A DNA stretch of 64,000 bases from Pseudomonas sp. QTF5 (GTDB lineage: Bacteria; Pseudomonadota; Gammaproteobacteria; Pseudomonadales; Pseudomonadaceae), in assembly GCF_000512695.2 (NCBI RefSeq), contig NZ_AZRW02000023.1, forward strand, positions 25,791 through 89,790, written 5' to 3'. The stretch's first letter is position 1. Each line of letters starts with the position of its first letter. This document shows, one piece after another, positions 34,385 through 43,589 of this stretch. The notes under the pieces are model-generated. The model was not told the DNA's origin and ran no database searches. It was given only the letters and a program-made list of their open reading frames with translations. The position numbers were made by a program, and so were the translations under genes.

Positions 34385-34536
34385 GGTGATCTCTCCACTA
34401 ACTGTGTTGGAAAAGCTCAGACGCCGGCGACTCGGGGGAGCGTTTGCCGGCTGTATGGCCTGGACCTGGAAAATAAGTGAGAATGCGGGCCATTGGGGCC
34501 GACAAATCGCGCCTACTATATCCAAGAATCGTTACA

Positions 34537-34694
34537 AGTGTCCTGTGTTGCAAATGCGTTCCTTTTTGGCGAGTGACTGTTGTTGCCAGACAAGGCGCCG
34601 CGACGAGTCAAAGCTGGCTATGACGAGGAGCGGCAACGCAGTATGGCGACAACAGGCGCCGTCAAAAGGGAACGCATTTGTGACACAGGACACT
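34537..34694. repeat. 158-bp imperfect palindrome in ppsA/ppsR gap
   Basis: The 331-bp divergent intergenic region holds outer arms at 34537-34562 and 34668-34694 (AGTGTCCTGTGT...AATGCGTTCC and its near-complement), then inner arms CTGTTGTTGCCA (34577-34588) and TGGCGACAACAG (34644-34655). The whole element can fold into one long hairpin. It ends 22 bases before the ppsR start. It matches no REP unit seen elsewhere in the window. It may be a mobile palindromic element or a long leader hairpin. Nothing else recognisable lies in the gap. Confidence 0.7.
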
Positions 34695-34715
34695 CACTTA
34701 AGGCCCAAGGTGCAA

Positions 34716-35534
34716 ATGAAACGATCCGCTTTCTTTATCTCCGATGGCACGGGTATTACAGCCGAAACCCTCGGTCAAAGCCTGCTGGCGCAGTTCGAAA
34801 ACATTACCTTCAGCAAGATCACGCGGCCCTACATCGACAACGCGGATAAAGCGCGGGCCATGGTACAACAAATCAACAAAGCCGCCGAAAACGATGGTTT
34901 TCGTCCGATTATTTTCGACACCATCGTCAATCAGGACATTCGTGAGATTCTCGCAACGTCGAATGGTTTCATGATCGACATTTTCTCGACCTTCCTGGCT
35001 CCGCTGGAACAGGAACTGACCGAGCATTCTTCCTACACCGTCGGCAAATCCCACTCCATCGGCGGCAACTCCAATTACATGGAGCGCATCGAGGCAGTGA
35101 ACTTTGCCCTCGACAACGACGATGGCGCCCGCACCCACTATTACGACAAAGCTGATCTGATTCTAGTAGGCGTGTCGCGTTGCGGCAAAACCCCGACGTG
35201 TTTGTACATGGCCATGCAATTCGGCATCCGCGCGGCCAATTACCCGCTGACCGAAGACGACATGGAGCGCCTGCAACTGCCAACCGCCCTGCGCGCCCAT
35301 CATCACAAGCTGTTCGGCCTGACCATCGACCCGGACCGCCTCACCGCGATCCGCAACGAACGCAAACCCAACAGCCGGTACTCGAGCTACGCGCAGTGCG
35401 AATTCGAAGTGCGCGAGGTGGAGAATCTGTTTCGCCGCGAGAACATTGCCCACATAAATTCCACGCATTTCTCCGTGGAAGAGATCTCTGCGAAGATTTT
35501 AGTAGAGAAAGGTGTGGAGCGACGGTTCAAGTAA
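34716..35534 (+). CDS. ppsR: PEP synthase regulatory protein (kinase/pyrophosphorylase, DUF299)
   Basis: 272 residues from ATG at 34716. DUF299 features: N-terminal FFISDGTGITAETLGQSLLAQF, P-loop GVSRCGKTPTCLYMA and the following NYPLTEDDM. The family phosphorylates PpsA on a threonine with ADP and reverses this with phosphate, switching it off and on. The divergent position next to ppsA fits this role. The frame is open far upstream, but only this start gives the family N-terminus. Confidence 0.95.
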   Translation: MKRSAFFISDGTGITAETLGQSLLAQFENITFSKITRPYIDNADKARAMVQQINKAAENDGFRPIIFDTIVNQDIREILATSNGFMIDIFSTFLAPLEQELTEHSSYTVGKSHSIGGNSNYMERIEAVNFALDNDDGARTHYYDKADLILVGVSRCGKTPTCLYMAMQFGIRAANYPLTEDDMERLQLPTALRAHHHKLFGLTIDPDRLTAIRNERKPNSRYSSYAQCEFEVREVENLFRRENIAHINSTHFSVEEISAKILVEKGVERRFK

Positions 35535-35558
35535 TTCTTTAGCGCCTGTCAGGCCGCC

Positions 35559-35666
35559 TTCGCGAGCAAGCCCGCTCCCACATTTGATCTTCAGCGAACA
35601 CAGATTTTGTGTACGACAAAGATCAAATGTGGGAGCGGCGGTGCGACGATTCGACTTGCTCGCGAA
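35559..35666. repeat. REP doublet downstream of ppsR and prpD
   Basis: TTCGCGAGCAAGCCCGCTCCCACATTTGATCTT faces a second REP of the longer variant (GTGGGAGCGGCGGTGCGACGATTCGACTTGCTCGCGAA split form), with AAGATCAAATG complementary between the two. It lies between the convergent ends of ppsR and prpD. Confidence 0.8.
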
Positions 35667-35684
35667 GAACGATAACGCGGTCTC

Positions 35685-37169
35685 CTAGATCACAAACAAA
35701 TCCACAAACCGGTTCACCGCCGTCGCTTCAAGCGCAGCCTGGTCCTTGCACAGCGCAAAGATCTCTGCACTCCGCTGAGCCGTGAAGCGCGTCGCCAGAT
35801 TGGCCTTGAATTTCTCTTCCAGCAGCGGGATACCATCGGTGCGACGACGGCGATGGCCGATCGGGTACTCCACCACCACGTTCTCGGTGCTGGAACCGTC
35901 CTTGAAGAACACCTGCAGCGCATTGGCAATGGAACGTTTGTCCGGCTCCAGGTATTCGCGGGTGAAGCGTGGGTCTTCGACGATGAGCATTTTGTCGCGC
36001 AGCACATCGATAATCGGATGTACGGCGTGGAAGTCGTCTTCGTACTGCTCGGCCACCAGATTACCGAACACCAGGGGTACGGCGGTCATGTACTGGATGC
36101 AGTGGTCGCGGTCCGCAGCGTTGGCCAGCGGGCCGACCTTGGAGATGATGCGGATCGCCGATTCGTGGGTGGTGATGACGATCTTGTCGATTTCGTGCAG
36201 GCGATTCCTGACCAATGGATGCAGGGTGACGGCAGCCTCGCAGGCGGTTTGCGCGTGAAACTCGGCGGGAAAGCTGATCTTGAACAGCACGTTTTCCATC
36301 ACGTAACTGCCGAACGGCCGAGAGAATCTGAAGGCTCGCTTGTCTTCAGGCTTGAGCGCCATGTCATTGTTGGTGTGGCTGAACAACACATCGTAGAACC
36401 CCCATTGTTTGGCGGTCAGTACACCGGGAATGCCCATCTCCCCGCGCATCGCAATGTCCGCCAGACGCACGCCACGACTGGAGGCATCCCCCGCTGCCCA
36501 GGATTTGCGCGACCCGGCATTTGGCGCATGCCGGTAAGTGCGCAGCGCCTGGCCATCGGCAAAGGCATGGGACAACGCCGACAGCAGTTGCTCGCGATTG
36601 GCGCCCATGAGCTTGGCGGTGACGGCGGTCGAGGCGACTTTCACCAGGATGACGTGATCGATTCCGACGCGGTTGAACGAATTTTCCAGCGCAATCACGC
36701 CTTGAATCTCGTGGGCCATGATCATGGCTTCCAATACCACGCGAATGGTCAGCGGGGCATCGCCATTGGCCAGGCGTTTTTGCGACAGGTGGTCGGCCAC
36801 CGCGAGAATGGCGCCGAGGTTATCGGACGGATGACCCCATTCGGCGGCGAGCCAAGTGTCGTTGTAATCGAGCCAGCGGACGATGCACCCGATGTCCCAG
36901 GCGGCTTTGACCGGATCGAGACGGTAACTGGTCCCCGGCACGCGAGCGCCAAACGGGACGACAGTGCCTTCGACGATGGGTCCCAGGTGTTTGGTGCATT
37001 CGGGAAAACGCAGGGCCAGCAGACCGCAGCCGAGGGTGTCCATCAGGCAATTGCGGGCGGTATCCAGCGCGTCGGTAGATTCGATTTTGAAGTTGAGGAC
37101 GTAGTCGGCGATGTCCTGCAGGACCGTGTCGTAGTCGGGGCGGTTGTTCAGGTCGACGTTGGCGCTCAT
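35685..37169 (-). CDS. prpD: 2-methylcitrate dehydratase PrpD
   Basis: 494 residues, MmgE/PrpD family. N-terminal DYVLNFKIESTDALDTARNCLMDTLGCG, IVRWLDYNDTWLAAEWGHPSDNLGAIL and DGQALRTYRHAPNAGSRKSW are family signatures. It dehydrates 2-methylcitrate to 2-methylaconitate. In operons that also have acnD/prpF the step can be shared, and here prpD is the last gene after both. The presence of both routes is common in Pseudomonas. Confidence 0.96.
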   Translation of the reverse strand: MSANVDLNNRPDYDTVLQDIADYVLNFKIESTDALDTARNCLMDTLGCGLLALRFPECTKHLGPIVEGTVVPFGARVPGTSYRLDPVKAAWDIGCIVRWLDYNDTWLAAEWGHPSDNLGAILAVADHLSQKRLANGDAPLTIRVVLEAMIMAHEIQGVIALENSFNRVGIDHVILVKVASTAVTAKLMGANREQLLSALSHAFADGQALRTYRHAPNAGSRKSWAAGDASSRGVRLADIAMRGEMGIPGVLTAKQWGFYDVLFSHTNNDMALKPEDKRAFRFSRPFGSYVMENVLFKISFPAEFHAQTACEAAVTLHPLVRNRLHEIDKIVITTHESAIRIISKVGPLANAADRDHCIQYMTAVPLVFGNLVAEQYEDDFHAVHPIIDVLRDKMLIVEDPRFTREYLEPDKRSIANALQVFFKDGSSTENVVVEYPIGHRRRRTDGIPLLEEKFKANLATRFTAQRSAEIFALCKDQAALEATAVNRFVDLFVI

Positions 37170-37265
37170 GTTCGATTCACTCGGTCAGTGGTTCGCTGAT
37201 GGGACCTCGGTTCAGGATCAATCTTAGTTGGTGACGCCATTCTTGTTATTGAAATGCAATTAACT

Positions 37266-37354
37266 GCGGGAGCGGGCTTGCCCGCGAAGAGGGAGTATCA
37301 GTCGAAATCAATATTGCCTGATACACCGCCTTCGCGAGCAAGCCCGCTCCCACA
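37266..37354. repeat. REPIN between prpF and prpD
   Basis: GCGGGAGCGGGCTTGCCCGCGAA at 37266 and the inverted unit TTCGCGAGCAAGCCCGCTCCCACA ending at 37354, separated by a spacer GTATCAGTCGAAATCAATATTGCCTGATAC (split: outer six bases of each end complementary). Same element as at 41298, 42599 and 52876. Confidence 0.88.
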
Positions 37355-37371
37355 TTGGCTCAGTGTCGGGG

Positions 37372-38574
37372 TTAGAAAGAATCCCCCGGCACGCGGACGT
37401 AACCTTCCATCAATACCCGCGCACTGCGGCTCATGATGGCTTTGTTCACGGTCCATTCGCCGTTGACCTGGCTGGCCTCGGCGCCCACGCGCAAGGTGCC
37501 GGAGGGGTGACCGAAGCGCACAGCGTTGCGTTCGATGCCACCTGCCGCCAGATTCACCAACGTGCCGGAAATCGCCGCCGCCGTTCCGATCGCCACTGCC
37601 GCCGTGCCCATCATCGCGTGGTGCAGTTTGCCCATGGACAGCGCGCGCACCAGCAAGTCAATGTCGGTGGCGGCGATCTTCTTGCCGCTGGACGCAATGT
37701 AATCCGCCGGTTTGGCGACGAACGCTACCTTCGGCGTGTGCTGACGTTTGGCCGCTTCGTCCAGATGCTGAATCAGCCCCATGCGCAGCGCGCCGTATGC
37801 GCGGATGGTTTCGAACATCGCCAAGGCCTTCAGGTCGCCGTTGATCGCGCCCTGCAATTCGGTGCCGGTGTAGCCGATGTCTTCGGCATTGATGAAAATG
37901 GTCGGGATGCCAGCGTTGATCAGGGTCGCCTTGAGCGTACCGACGCCCGGCACTTCGAGGTCATCCACCAGATTGCCGGTGGGGAACATCGAACCACTGC
38001 CACCCTCTTCTTCCGCCGCTGGGTCCATGAATTCGAGCTGCACTTCGGCCGCCGGAAAGGTCACGCCGTCGAGTTCAAAATCGCCGGTTTCCTGGACCTC
38101 ACCGTTGGTAATCGGCACATGGGCAATGATGGTCTTGCCGATGTTGGCCTGCCACACGCGCACCACCGCCACACCGTTGTGCGGAATGCGGCTGGCGTCC
38201 ACCAGGCCATTGCTGATGGCGAACGAACCGACCGCCGCCGACAGGTTGCCGCAGTTGCCGCTCCAGTCGACGAAAGGCTTGTCGATGGAGACCTGACCGA
38301 ACAGGTAATCGACGTCGTGATCGGCCTTGAGGCTTTTCGACAGGATCACGGTTTTGCTGGTGCTGGACGTCGCACCGCCCATGCCGTCGATTTGCTTGTC
38401 GTATGGGTCGGGACTGCCGATCACTCGAAGCAATAACGCATCCCGAGCCGGGCCGGGAATCTGCGCCGCTTCGGGCAGGTCCTTCAGGCTGAAGAACACG
38501 CCTTTACTGGTGCCGCCGCGCATGTAGGTGGCGGCGATTCTAATTTGAGGGGCGATTTGAGGTGCGTGAGCCAT
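37372..38574 (-). CDS. prpF: 2-methylaconitate cis-trans isomerase PrpF
   Basis: 400 residues. PrpF family N-terminus RIAATYMRGGTSKGVFF with the Cys replaced region, GGATSSTSKTVIL, DWSGNCGNLSAAVGSFAI and SMGKLHHAMMGTAAVAIGTA are conserved. It isomerises the trans-2-methylaconitate that AcnD forms so that hydration to 2-methylisocitrate can proceed. 54 bases after acnD in the prp operon. Confidence 0.96.
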   Translation of the reverse strand: MAHAPQIAPQIRIAATYMRGGTSKGVFFSLKDLPEAAQIPGPARDALLLRVIGSPDPYDKQIDGMGGATSSTSKTVILSKSLKADHDVDYLFGQVSIDKPFVDWSGNCGNLSAAVGSFAISNGLVDASRIPHNGVAVVRVWQANIGKTIIAHVPITNGEVQETGDFELDGVTFPAAEVQLEFMDPAAEEEGGSGSMFPTGNLVDDLEVPGVGTLKATLINAGIPTIFINAEDIGYTGTELQGAINGDLKALAMFETIRAYGALRMGLIQHLDEAAKRQHTPKVAFVAKPADYIASSGKKIAATDIDLLVRALSMGKLHHAMMGTAAVAIGTAAAISGTLVNLAAGGIERNAVRFGHPSGTLRVGAEASQVNGEWTVNKAIMSRSARVLMEGYVRVPGDSF

Positions 38575-38628
38575 GATGTTCCTTTTAGGATCGAGCGGGA
38601 CCGCTTGGTCCCGCCCGAACTCATCGTG

Positions 38629-41226
38629 TTAAACGGCAACCGCCGATTCTTCGAGGAAGTCCTGAGCGAAGCGTTGCAGCACGCCGCCCGCTTCGTAGAT
38701 CGACACTTCTTCAGCGGTGTCGAGGCGGCAGGTCACCGGCACTTCGACGCGTTCGCCATTCTTGCGATTGATCACCAGCGACAGCGTCGCACGCGGAGTG
38801 CGGTCGCCGATCACGTCGTAGGTTTCGCTGCCGTCGATGGCCAGGGTGTGGCGATCTGTGCCCGGTTTGAATTCCAGAGGCAACACGCCCATGCCCACCA
38901 GGTTGGTGCGGTGGATGCGCTCGAAACCTTCAGCGGCGATCGCTTCCACACCCGCCAGACGCACACCTTTGGCCGCCCAGTCGCGAGACGAACCCTGGCC
39001 GTAGTCGGCGCCGGCGATGATGATCAGCGGCTGCTTGCGTTCCATGTAGGTTTCGATGGCTTCCCACATGCGCATGACCTGGCCTTCCGGCTCGACCCGC
39101 GCCAGGGAACCCTGTTTGACCTTGCCGTTTTCCTGAACCATTTCATTGAACAGTTTCGGGTTGGCGAAGGTGGCGCGTTGCGCGGTCAAGTGGTCGCCGC
39201 GGTGAGTCGCGTAGGAGTTGAAGTCTTCTTCCGGCAGGCCCATTTTCGCCAGGTATTCGCCCGCCGCACTGTCGAGCATGATCGCGTTCGATGGCGACAG
39301 GTGATCGGTGGTGATGTTGTCCGGCAGCACCGCCAACGGACGCATGCCCTTGAGCGGACGAGCGCCGGCCAGCGCGCCTTCCCAGTAAGGCGGACGACGG
39401 ATGTAGGTGCTCATCTCGCGCCAGTCGTACAGCGGCGTGACCTTCGGACCGGTGTCTTCGTGGATGGCGAACATCGGGATGTACACCTGACGGAACTGCT
39501 CCGGTTTCACCGAGGCCTTGACCACCGCGTCGATTTCTTCGTCGCTCGGCCAGATGTCTTTCAGGCGGATTTCCTTGCCGTTCGCGTCCAGGCCCAGCAC
39601 ATCTTTTTCGATGTCGAAACGAATGGTCCCGGCGATGGCGTAAGCCACCACCAATGGCGGCGAAGCCAGGAACGCGTTTTTGGCGTACGGGTGAATCCGC
39701 CCGTCGAAGTTGCGGTTGCCGGAGAGCACTGCGGTGGCATACAGATCGCGGTCGATGATCTCTTGCTGGATCACCGGGTCCAATGCGCCGGACATACCGT
39801 TGCACGTGGTGCAGGCGAAAGCCACGACGCCGAAGCCGAGTTGCTCCAGCTCATTAGTCAGCCCGGCTTCATCCAGATACAGCGCGACGGTTTTCGAACC
39901 CGGCGCCAGCGAGGATTTGACCCATGGCTTGCGAGTCAGCCCGAGCTTGTTGGCGTTACGCGCCAGCAGGCCTGCGGCAATCACGTTGCGTGGGTTGCTG
40001 GTGTTGGTGCAACTGGTGATGGCGGCGATGATCACCGCGCCGTCCGGCATCTGGCCCGGCACGTCGTCCCACTGGCCGGAGATGCCTTGCGCCGCGAGAT
40101 CGGAAGTGGCGACACGGGCGTGCGGGTTACTCGGGCCGGCCATGTTGCGCACCACCGAGGACAGGTCGAAGCTCAGCCCGCGCTCATACTGCGCGCCTTT
40201 CAGGCTGTCGGCCCAGAGGCCAGTCTGCTTGGCATAGTTCTCCACAAGCTGCACTTGCTCGTCTTCACGGCCGGTGAGTTTCAGGTAGTCGATGGTTTGC
40301 TGGTCGATGTAGAACATCGCTGCCGTGGCGCCGTACTCGGGGGCCATGTTGGAAATGGTCGCGCGGTCGCCCAAGGTCAGCGCCGAAGCGCCTTCACCGA
40401 AGAATTCCAGCCACGCGCCGACGACTTTTTGTTTGCGCAGGTATTCGGTCAGCGCCAGCACCATGTCGGTGGCGGTGATGCCCGGTTGCAGCTTACCGGT
40501 CAGCTCAACGCCGACGCTTTCCGGCAGACGCATCCACGATGCGCGGCCGAGCATCACGCTTTCCGCTTCCAGACCACCAACACCAATGGCGATCACGCCC
40601 AGCGCATCAACGTGCGGGGTGTGACTGTCGGTGCCGACACAGGTATCGGGGAAGGCCACGCCGTCACGCACCTGGATCACCGGAGACATTTTCTCCAGGT
40701 TGATCTGATGCATGATGCCGTTGCCCGGCGGGATCACGTCGACGTTCTTGAAGGCTTTCTTGGTCCAGTTGATGAAGTGGAAACGGTCTTCATTGCGACG
40801 GTCTTCAATGGCGCGGTTCTTCTCGAACGCCTCGGGATCGAAGCCACCGCGTTCAACGGCCAAGGAGTGGTCGACAATCAACTGAGTAGGCACTACCGGG
40901 TTCACTTGCGCCGGGTCACCACCTTGCAGGGCGATGGCATCGCGCAGGCCGGCGAGGTCGACCAGGGCGGTCTGGCCAAGAATGTCGTGGCACACCACGC
41001 GGGCCGGGAACCACGGAAAATCGAGATCGCGTTTGCGCTCGATGAATTGTTTGAGCGATTCGGTGAGCGTGGCCGGGTCACAGCGACGCACGAGGTTTTC
41101 CGCCAGCACGCGGGAGGTGTACGGCAGGGTATCGTAGGCGCCGGGCGCAATGGCCTCGACCGCCGCGCGGGCGTCGAAATAATCCAGATGGCTGCCGGGC
41201 AGCGGTTTGCGGAATTCTGTGTTCAT
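38629..41226 (-). CDS. acnD: Fe-S 2-methylisocitrate dehydratase AcnD
   Basis: 865 residues, aconitase A-like. [4Fe-4S] cysteines in FACTTCNGMSG and the earlier TSCTNTSNPRNVIAAGLLARN; substrate motifs GTDSHTPHVDALGVIAIGVGG and, in the swivel domain, YGQGSSRDWAAKGVRLAG. It dehydrates 2-methylcitrate, in partnership with PrpF. The neighbours prpC and prpF separate it from the housekeeping aconitases. Confidence 0.97.
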   Translation of the reverse strand: MNTEFRKPLPGSHLDYFDARAAVEAIAPGAYDTLPYTSRVLAENLVRRCDPATLTESLKQFIERKRDLDFPWFPARVVCHDILGQTALVDLAGLRDAIALQGGDPAQVNPVVPTQLIVDHSLAVERGGFDPEAFEKNRAIEDRRNEDRFHFINWTKKAFKNVDVIPPGNGIMHQINLEKMSPVIQVRDGVAFPDTCVGTDSHTPHVDALGVIAIGVGGLEAESVMLGRASWMRLPESVGVELTGKLQPGITATDMVLALTEYLRKQKVVGAWLEFFGEGASALTLGDRATISNMAPEYGATAAMFYIDQQTIDYLKLTGREDEQVQLVENYAKQTGLWADSLKGAQYERGLSFDLSSVVRNMAGPSNPHARVATSDLAAQGISGQWDDVPGQMPDGAVIIAAITSCTNTSNPRNVIAAGLLARNANKLGLTRKPWVKSSLAPGSKTVALYLDEAGLTNELEQLGFGVVAFACTTCNGMSGALDPVIQQEIIDRDLYATAVLSGNRNFDGRIHPYAKNAFLASPPLVVAYAIAGTIRFDIEKDVLGLDANGKEIRLKDIWPSDEEIDAVVKASVKPEQFRQVYIPMFAIHEDTGPKVTPLYDWREMSTYIRRPPYWEGALAGARPLKGMRPLAVLPDNITTDHLSPSNAIMLDSAAGEYLAKMGLPEEDFNSYATHRGDHLTAQRATFANPKLFNEMVQENGKVKQGSLARVEPEGQVMRMWEAIETYMERKQPLIIIAGADYGQGSSRDWAAKGVRLAGVEAIAAEGFERIHRTNLVGMGVLPLEFKPGTDRHTLAIDGSETYDVIGDRTPRATLSLVINRKNGERVEVPVTCRLDTAEEVSIYEAGGVLQRFAQDFLEESAVAV

Positions 41227-41297
41227 CGTCAGGACTCGGTCACGGTGGTTACAAAGGGTGGGGGCCTGGCGCAGTTCCCGAAGTGAACACGGTCAAA

Positions 41298-41388
41298 TGT
41301 GGGAGCGGGCTTGCTCGCGAAAGCAGTGTGTCAGTCGACATCAATGTTGGATGTCAGTCCGTCTTCGCGAGCAAGCCCGCTCCCACAC
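41298..41388. repeat. REPIN between prpC and acnD
   Basis: TGTGGGAGCGGGCTTGCTCG at 41298 with its perfect inverted copy ending at 41388; spacer GTGTCAGTCGACATCAATG then TTGGATGTCAGTC. The ~91-bp unit recurs in the window. Confidence 0.9.
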
Positions 41389-41432
41389 TGGTTCCCGGTT
41401 CATTCAGTAACCAGCGCGGTAGCGCCCACCAT

Positions 41433-42560
41433 TCAGCGTTGTTCGATTGGCACGAACTTGCGCTGTTCGACGCCGACGTATTCGGCGCTCGGGCGGATGA
41501 TGCGGTTGTTGGCACGTTGTTCGAACACATGCGCCGCCCAGCCGGTCAGGCGCGAGCAGACAAAGATCGGCGTGAACAACTTGGTCGGAATGCCCATGAA
41601 GTGGTACGTCGAGGCATGGTAGAAGTCGGCGTTCGGGAACAGTTTCTTTTGTTCCCACATGGTCTTGTCGATGGCTTCGGACACCGGGAACAGCACCGTG
41701 TCGCCCACTTCGTCAGCGAGTTTTTTCGACCAGGCCTTGATCACCTCGTTACGCGGATCATTGTCCTTATAGATCGCGTGGCCGAAGCCCATGATCTTGT
41801 CCTTGCGCTCGAGCATGCCGAGGGTGCCTTTGATCGCCTCTTCCGGCGACGAAAAGCGCTCGATCATTTCCATCGCCGCTTCGTTGGCGCCGCCGTGCAG
41901 CGGGCCGCGCAGGGAACCGATGGCCGCCGTGATGCAGGAATACAGATCCGACAGCGTAGACGCACACACCCGGGCGGTGAAAGTCGAGGCGTTGAACTCG
42001 TGTTCCGCGTAGAGGATCAGCGAAACGTTCATCACCTTGACGTGCAACTCGCTCGGTTTCTTGTCGTGTAACAGGTGCAGGAAATGGCCGCCGATGCAGG
42101 CTTCGTCGGTCACGCAATTGATGCGTTTGCCGTCGTGACTGAAGCGATACCAGTAGCACATGATCGCCGGGAACGCGGCCAGCAGGCGGTCGGTTTTGTC
42201 GTGCTGCTCGGAGAAGTCTTTCTCCGGCTCGATGTTGCCCAGAAACGAGCAACCGGTGCGCATCACGTCCATCGGATGAGCGTCAGCGGGGATGCGTTCC
42301 AGCACTTCTTTCAGCGCTTGCGGCAGGTCACGCAGCTTGCTCAGCTTCTGGGTGTAGGCAGCGAGTTGTGCCTTGGTCGGCAGTTCGCCGTACAGCAGCA
42401 GGTAAGCCACTTCTTCAAATTGGGCATCAGCCGCCAGGTCGCGAACGTCATAGCCGCGATAGGTCAGGCCTGCGCCCGACAGGCCCACGGTGGACAGTGC
42501 GGTTTGCCCGGCCACCTGGCCACGGAGCCCGGCGCCACTGAGTACTTTTGCTTCGGCCAT
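41433..42560 (-). CDS. prpC: 2-methylcitrate synthase PrpC
   Basis: 375 residues, citrate synthase family, short (prokaryotic type II) form. Motifs GLSGAGLTYRGYDVRDLA, LRGPLHGGANEAAMEMIERF and MGFGHAIYKDNDPRNEVIKAW (catalytic His), and later FYHASTYHFMGIPTKLFTPIF. It condenses propionyl-CoA with oxaloacetate. REPINs flank the gene on both sides. Confidence 0.97.
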   Translation of the reverse strand: MAEAKVLSGAGLRGQVAGQTALSTVGLSGAGLTYRGYDVRDLAADAQFEEVAYLLLYGELPTKAQLAAYTQKLSKLRDLPQALKEVLERIPADAHPMDVMRTGCSFLGNIEPEKDFSEQHDKTDRLLAAFPAIMCYWYRFSHDGKRINCVTDEACIGGHFLHLLHDKKPSELHVKVMNVSLILYAEHEFNASTFTARVCASTLSDLYSCITAAIGSLRGPLHGGANEAAMEMIERFSSPEEAIKGTLGMLERKDKIMGFGHAIYKDNDPRNEVIKAWSKKLADEVGDTVLFPVSEAIDKTMWEQKKLFPNADFYHASTYHFMGIPTKLFTPIFVCSRLTGWAAHVFEQRANNRIIRPSAEYVGVEQRKFVPIEQR

Positions 42561-42598
42561 TGCTGTCTCCAGTTTTCTTGAATTTGTTAGGGAAACTT

Positions 42599-42689
42599 GT
42601 AGGAGCGAAGCTTGCTCGCGAAAGCGGTGTGTCAGACGACATTGATTTTGAATGTCAGTCCGTCTTCGCGAGCAAGCTTCGCTCCTACA
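42599..42689. repeat. REPIN between prpB and prpC
   Basis: TGTAGGAGCGAAGCTTGCTC at 42599 and its perfect inverted copy ending at 42689. Relative to the unit at 41298 both arms carry matched changes (GAAGC/GCTTC and TAGG/CCTA), so the pairing is kept by covariation. Confidence 0.9.
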
Positions 42690-42698
42690 GGACTTTCT

Positions 42699-43589
42699 TT
42701 ATTTCTTTGCAGCAAACAACGCATCGAGCTTCTGCTCGAAGGTGTGGTAATCGATGCGATCGTAAAGCTCCATGCGCGTCTGCATGGTGTCGATGACATT
42801 CTGTTGCGTGCCGTCGCGGCGGATCGCGGTGTAGACGTTTTCCGCGGCTTTGTTCATCGCGCGGAACGCCGACAGCGGGTACAGCACCAGCGACACGTCG
42901 GCGGCGGCGAGCTGCTCGGTGGTGTACAGCGGCGTCGCGCCGAATTCGGTGATGTTGGCCAGGATCGGCGCTTTCACGCGGCTGGCGAACAGTTTGTACA
43001 TCTCAAGCTCGGTGATCGCTTCCGGGAACACCATGTCGGCGCCGGCCTCGATGCATGCCGCCGCACGATCCAGCGCAGACTCAAGACCTTCCACCGCCAA
43101 GGCGTCGGTGCGGGCCATGATCACGAAGCTGTCATCGGTGCGGGCATCGACAGCCGCTTTGATGCGGTCGACCATTTCCTGCTGCGAGACGATCTCTTTA
43201 TTAGGACGGTGACCGCAGCGCTTGGCGCCGACCTGGTCTTCGATGTGAATCGCCGCCGCGCCGAACTTGATCATCGACTTCACGGTACGGGCGACGTTGA
43301 ACGCCGAGGAACCGAAACCGGTGTCCACGTCCACCAACAGTGGCAAGTCGCAGACGTCAGTGATGCGGCGCACGTCGGTCAGCACGTCATCCAGGCCGGT
43401 AATCCCCAGGTCTGGCACGCCGAGGGAGCCGGCAGCCACCCCGCCACCCGACAGGTAAATAGCTTTGAAACCGGCGCGCTTGGCCAGCAGTGCATGGTTG
43501 GCGTTGATCGTGCCGACCACTTGCAGCGGATGCTCGCTGGCGACCGCATCGCGGAAACGCTGGCCTGGAGTGCTCTTGTTGGAACTCAT
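42699..43589 (-). CDS. prpB: 2-methylisocitrate lyase PrpB
   Basis: 296 residues, isocitrate lyase/PEP mutase family. Catalytic signature KRCGHRPNKE (Cys), metal-binding DVDTGFGSS, and IYLSGGGVAAGSLGVPDLGI near the N-terminus. It splits 2-methylisocitrate into pyruvate and succinate. The ATG overlaps the gntR stop (ATGA), so regulator and enzyme are coupled. Confidence 0.97.
   Translation of the reverse strand: MSSNKSTPGQRFRDAVASEHPLQVVGTINANHALLAKRAGFKAIYLSGGGVAAGSLGVPDLGITGLDDVLTDVRRITDVCDLPLLVDVDTGFGSSAFNVARTVKSMIKFGAAAIHIEDQVGAKRCGHRPNKEIVSQQEMVDRIKAAVDARTDDSFVIMARTDALAVEGLESALDRAAACIEAGADMVFPEAITELEMYKLFASRVKAPILANITEFGATPLYTTEQLAAADVSLVLYPLSAFRAMNKAAENVYTAIRRDGTQQNVIDTMQTRMELYDRIDYHTFEQKLDALFAAKK

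Noticed and set aside
31799..34480. Long plus-strand open frame (893 codons) opposite ppsA
   Set aside because: It mirrors ppsA in a GC-rich genome, where third-position bias keeps the antisense frame open. Its translation is His/Gln/Val-rich without any family motif, and ppsA is certain.
38545..41286. Plus-strand open frame of 913 codons opposite acnD
   Set aside because: Same antisense effect: the complementary acnD has every catalytic motif, while this translation resembles nothing.
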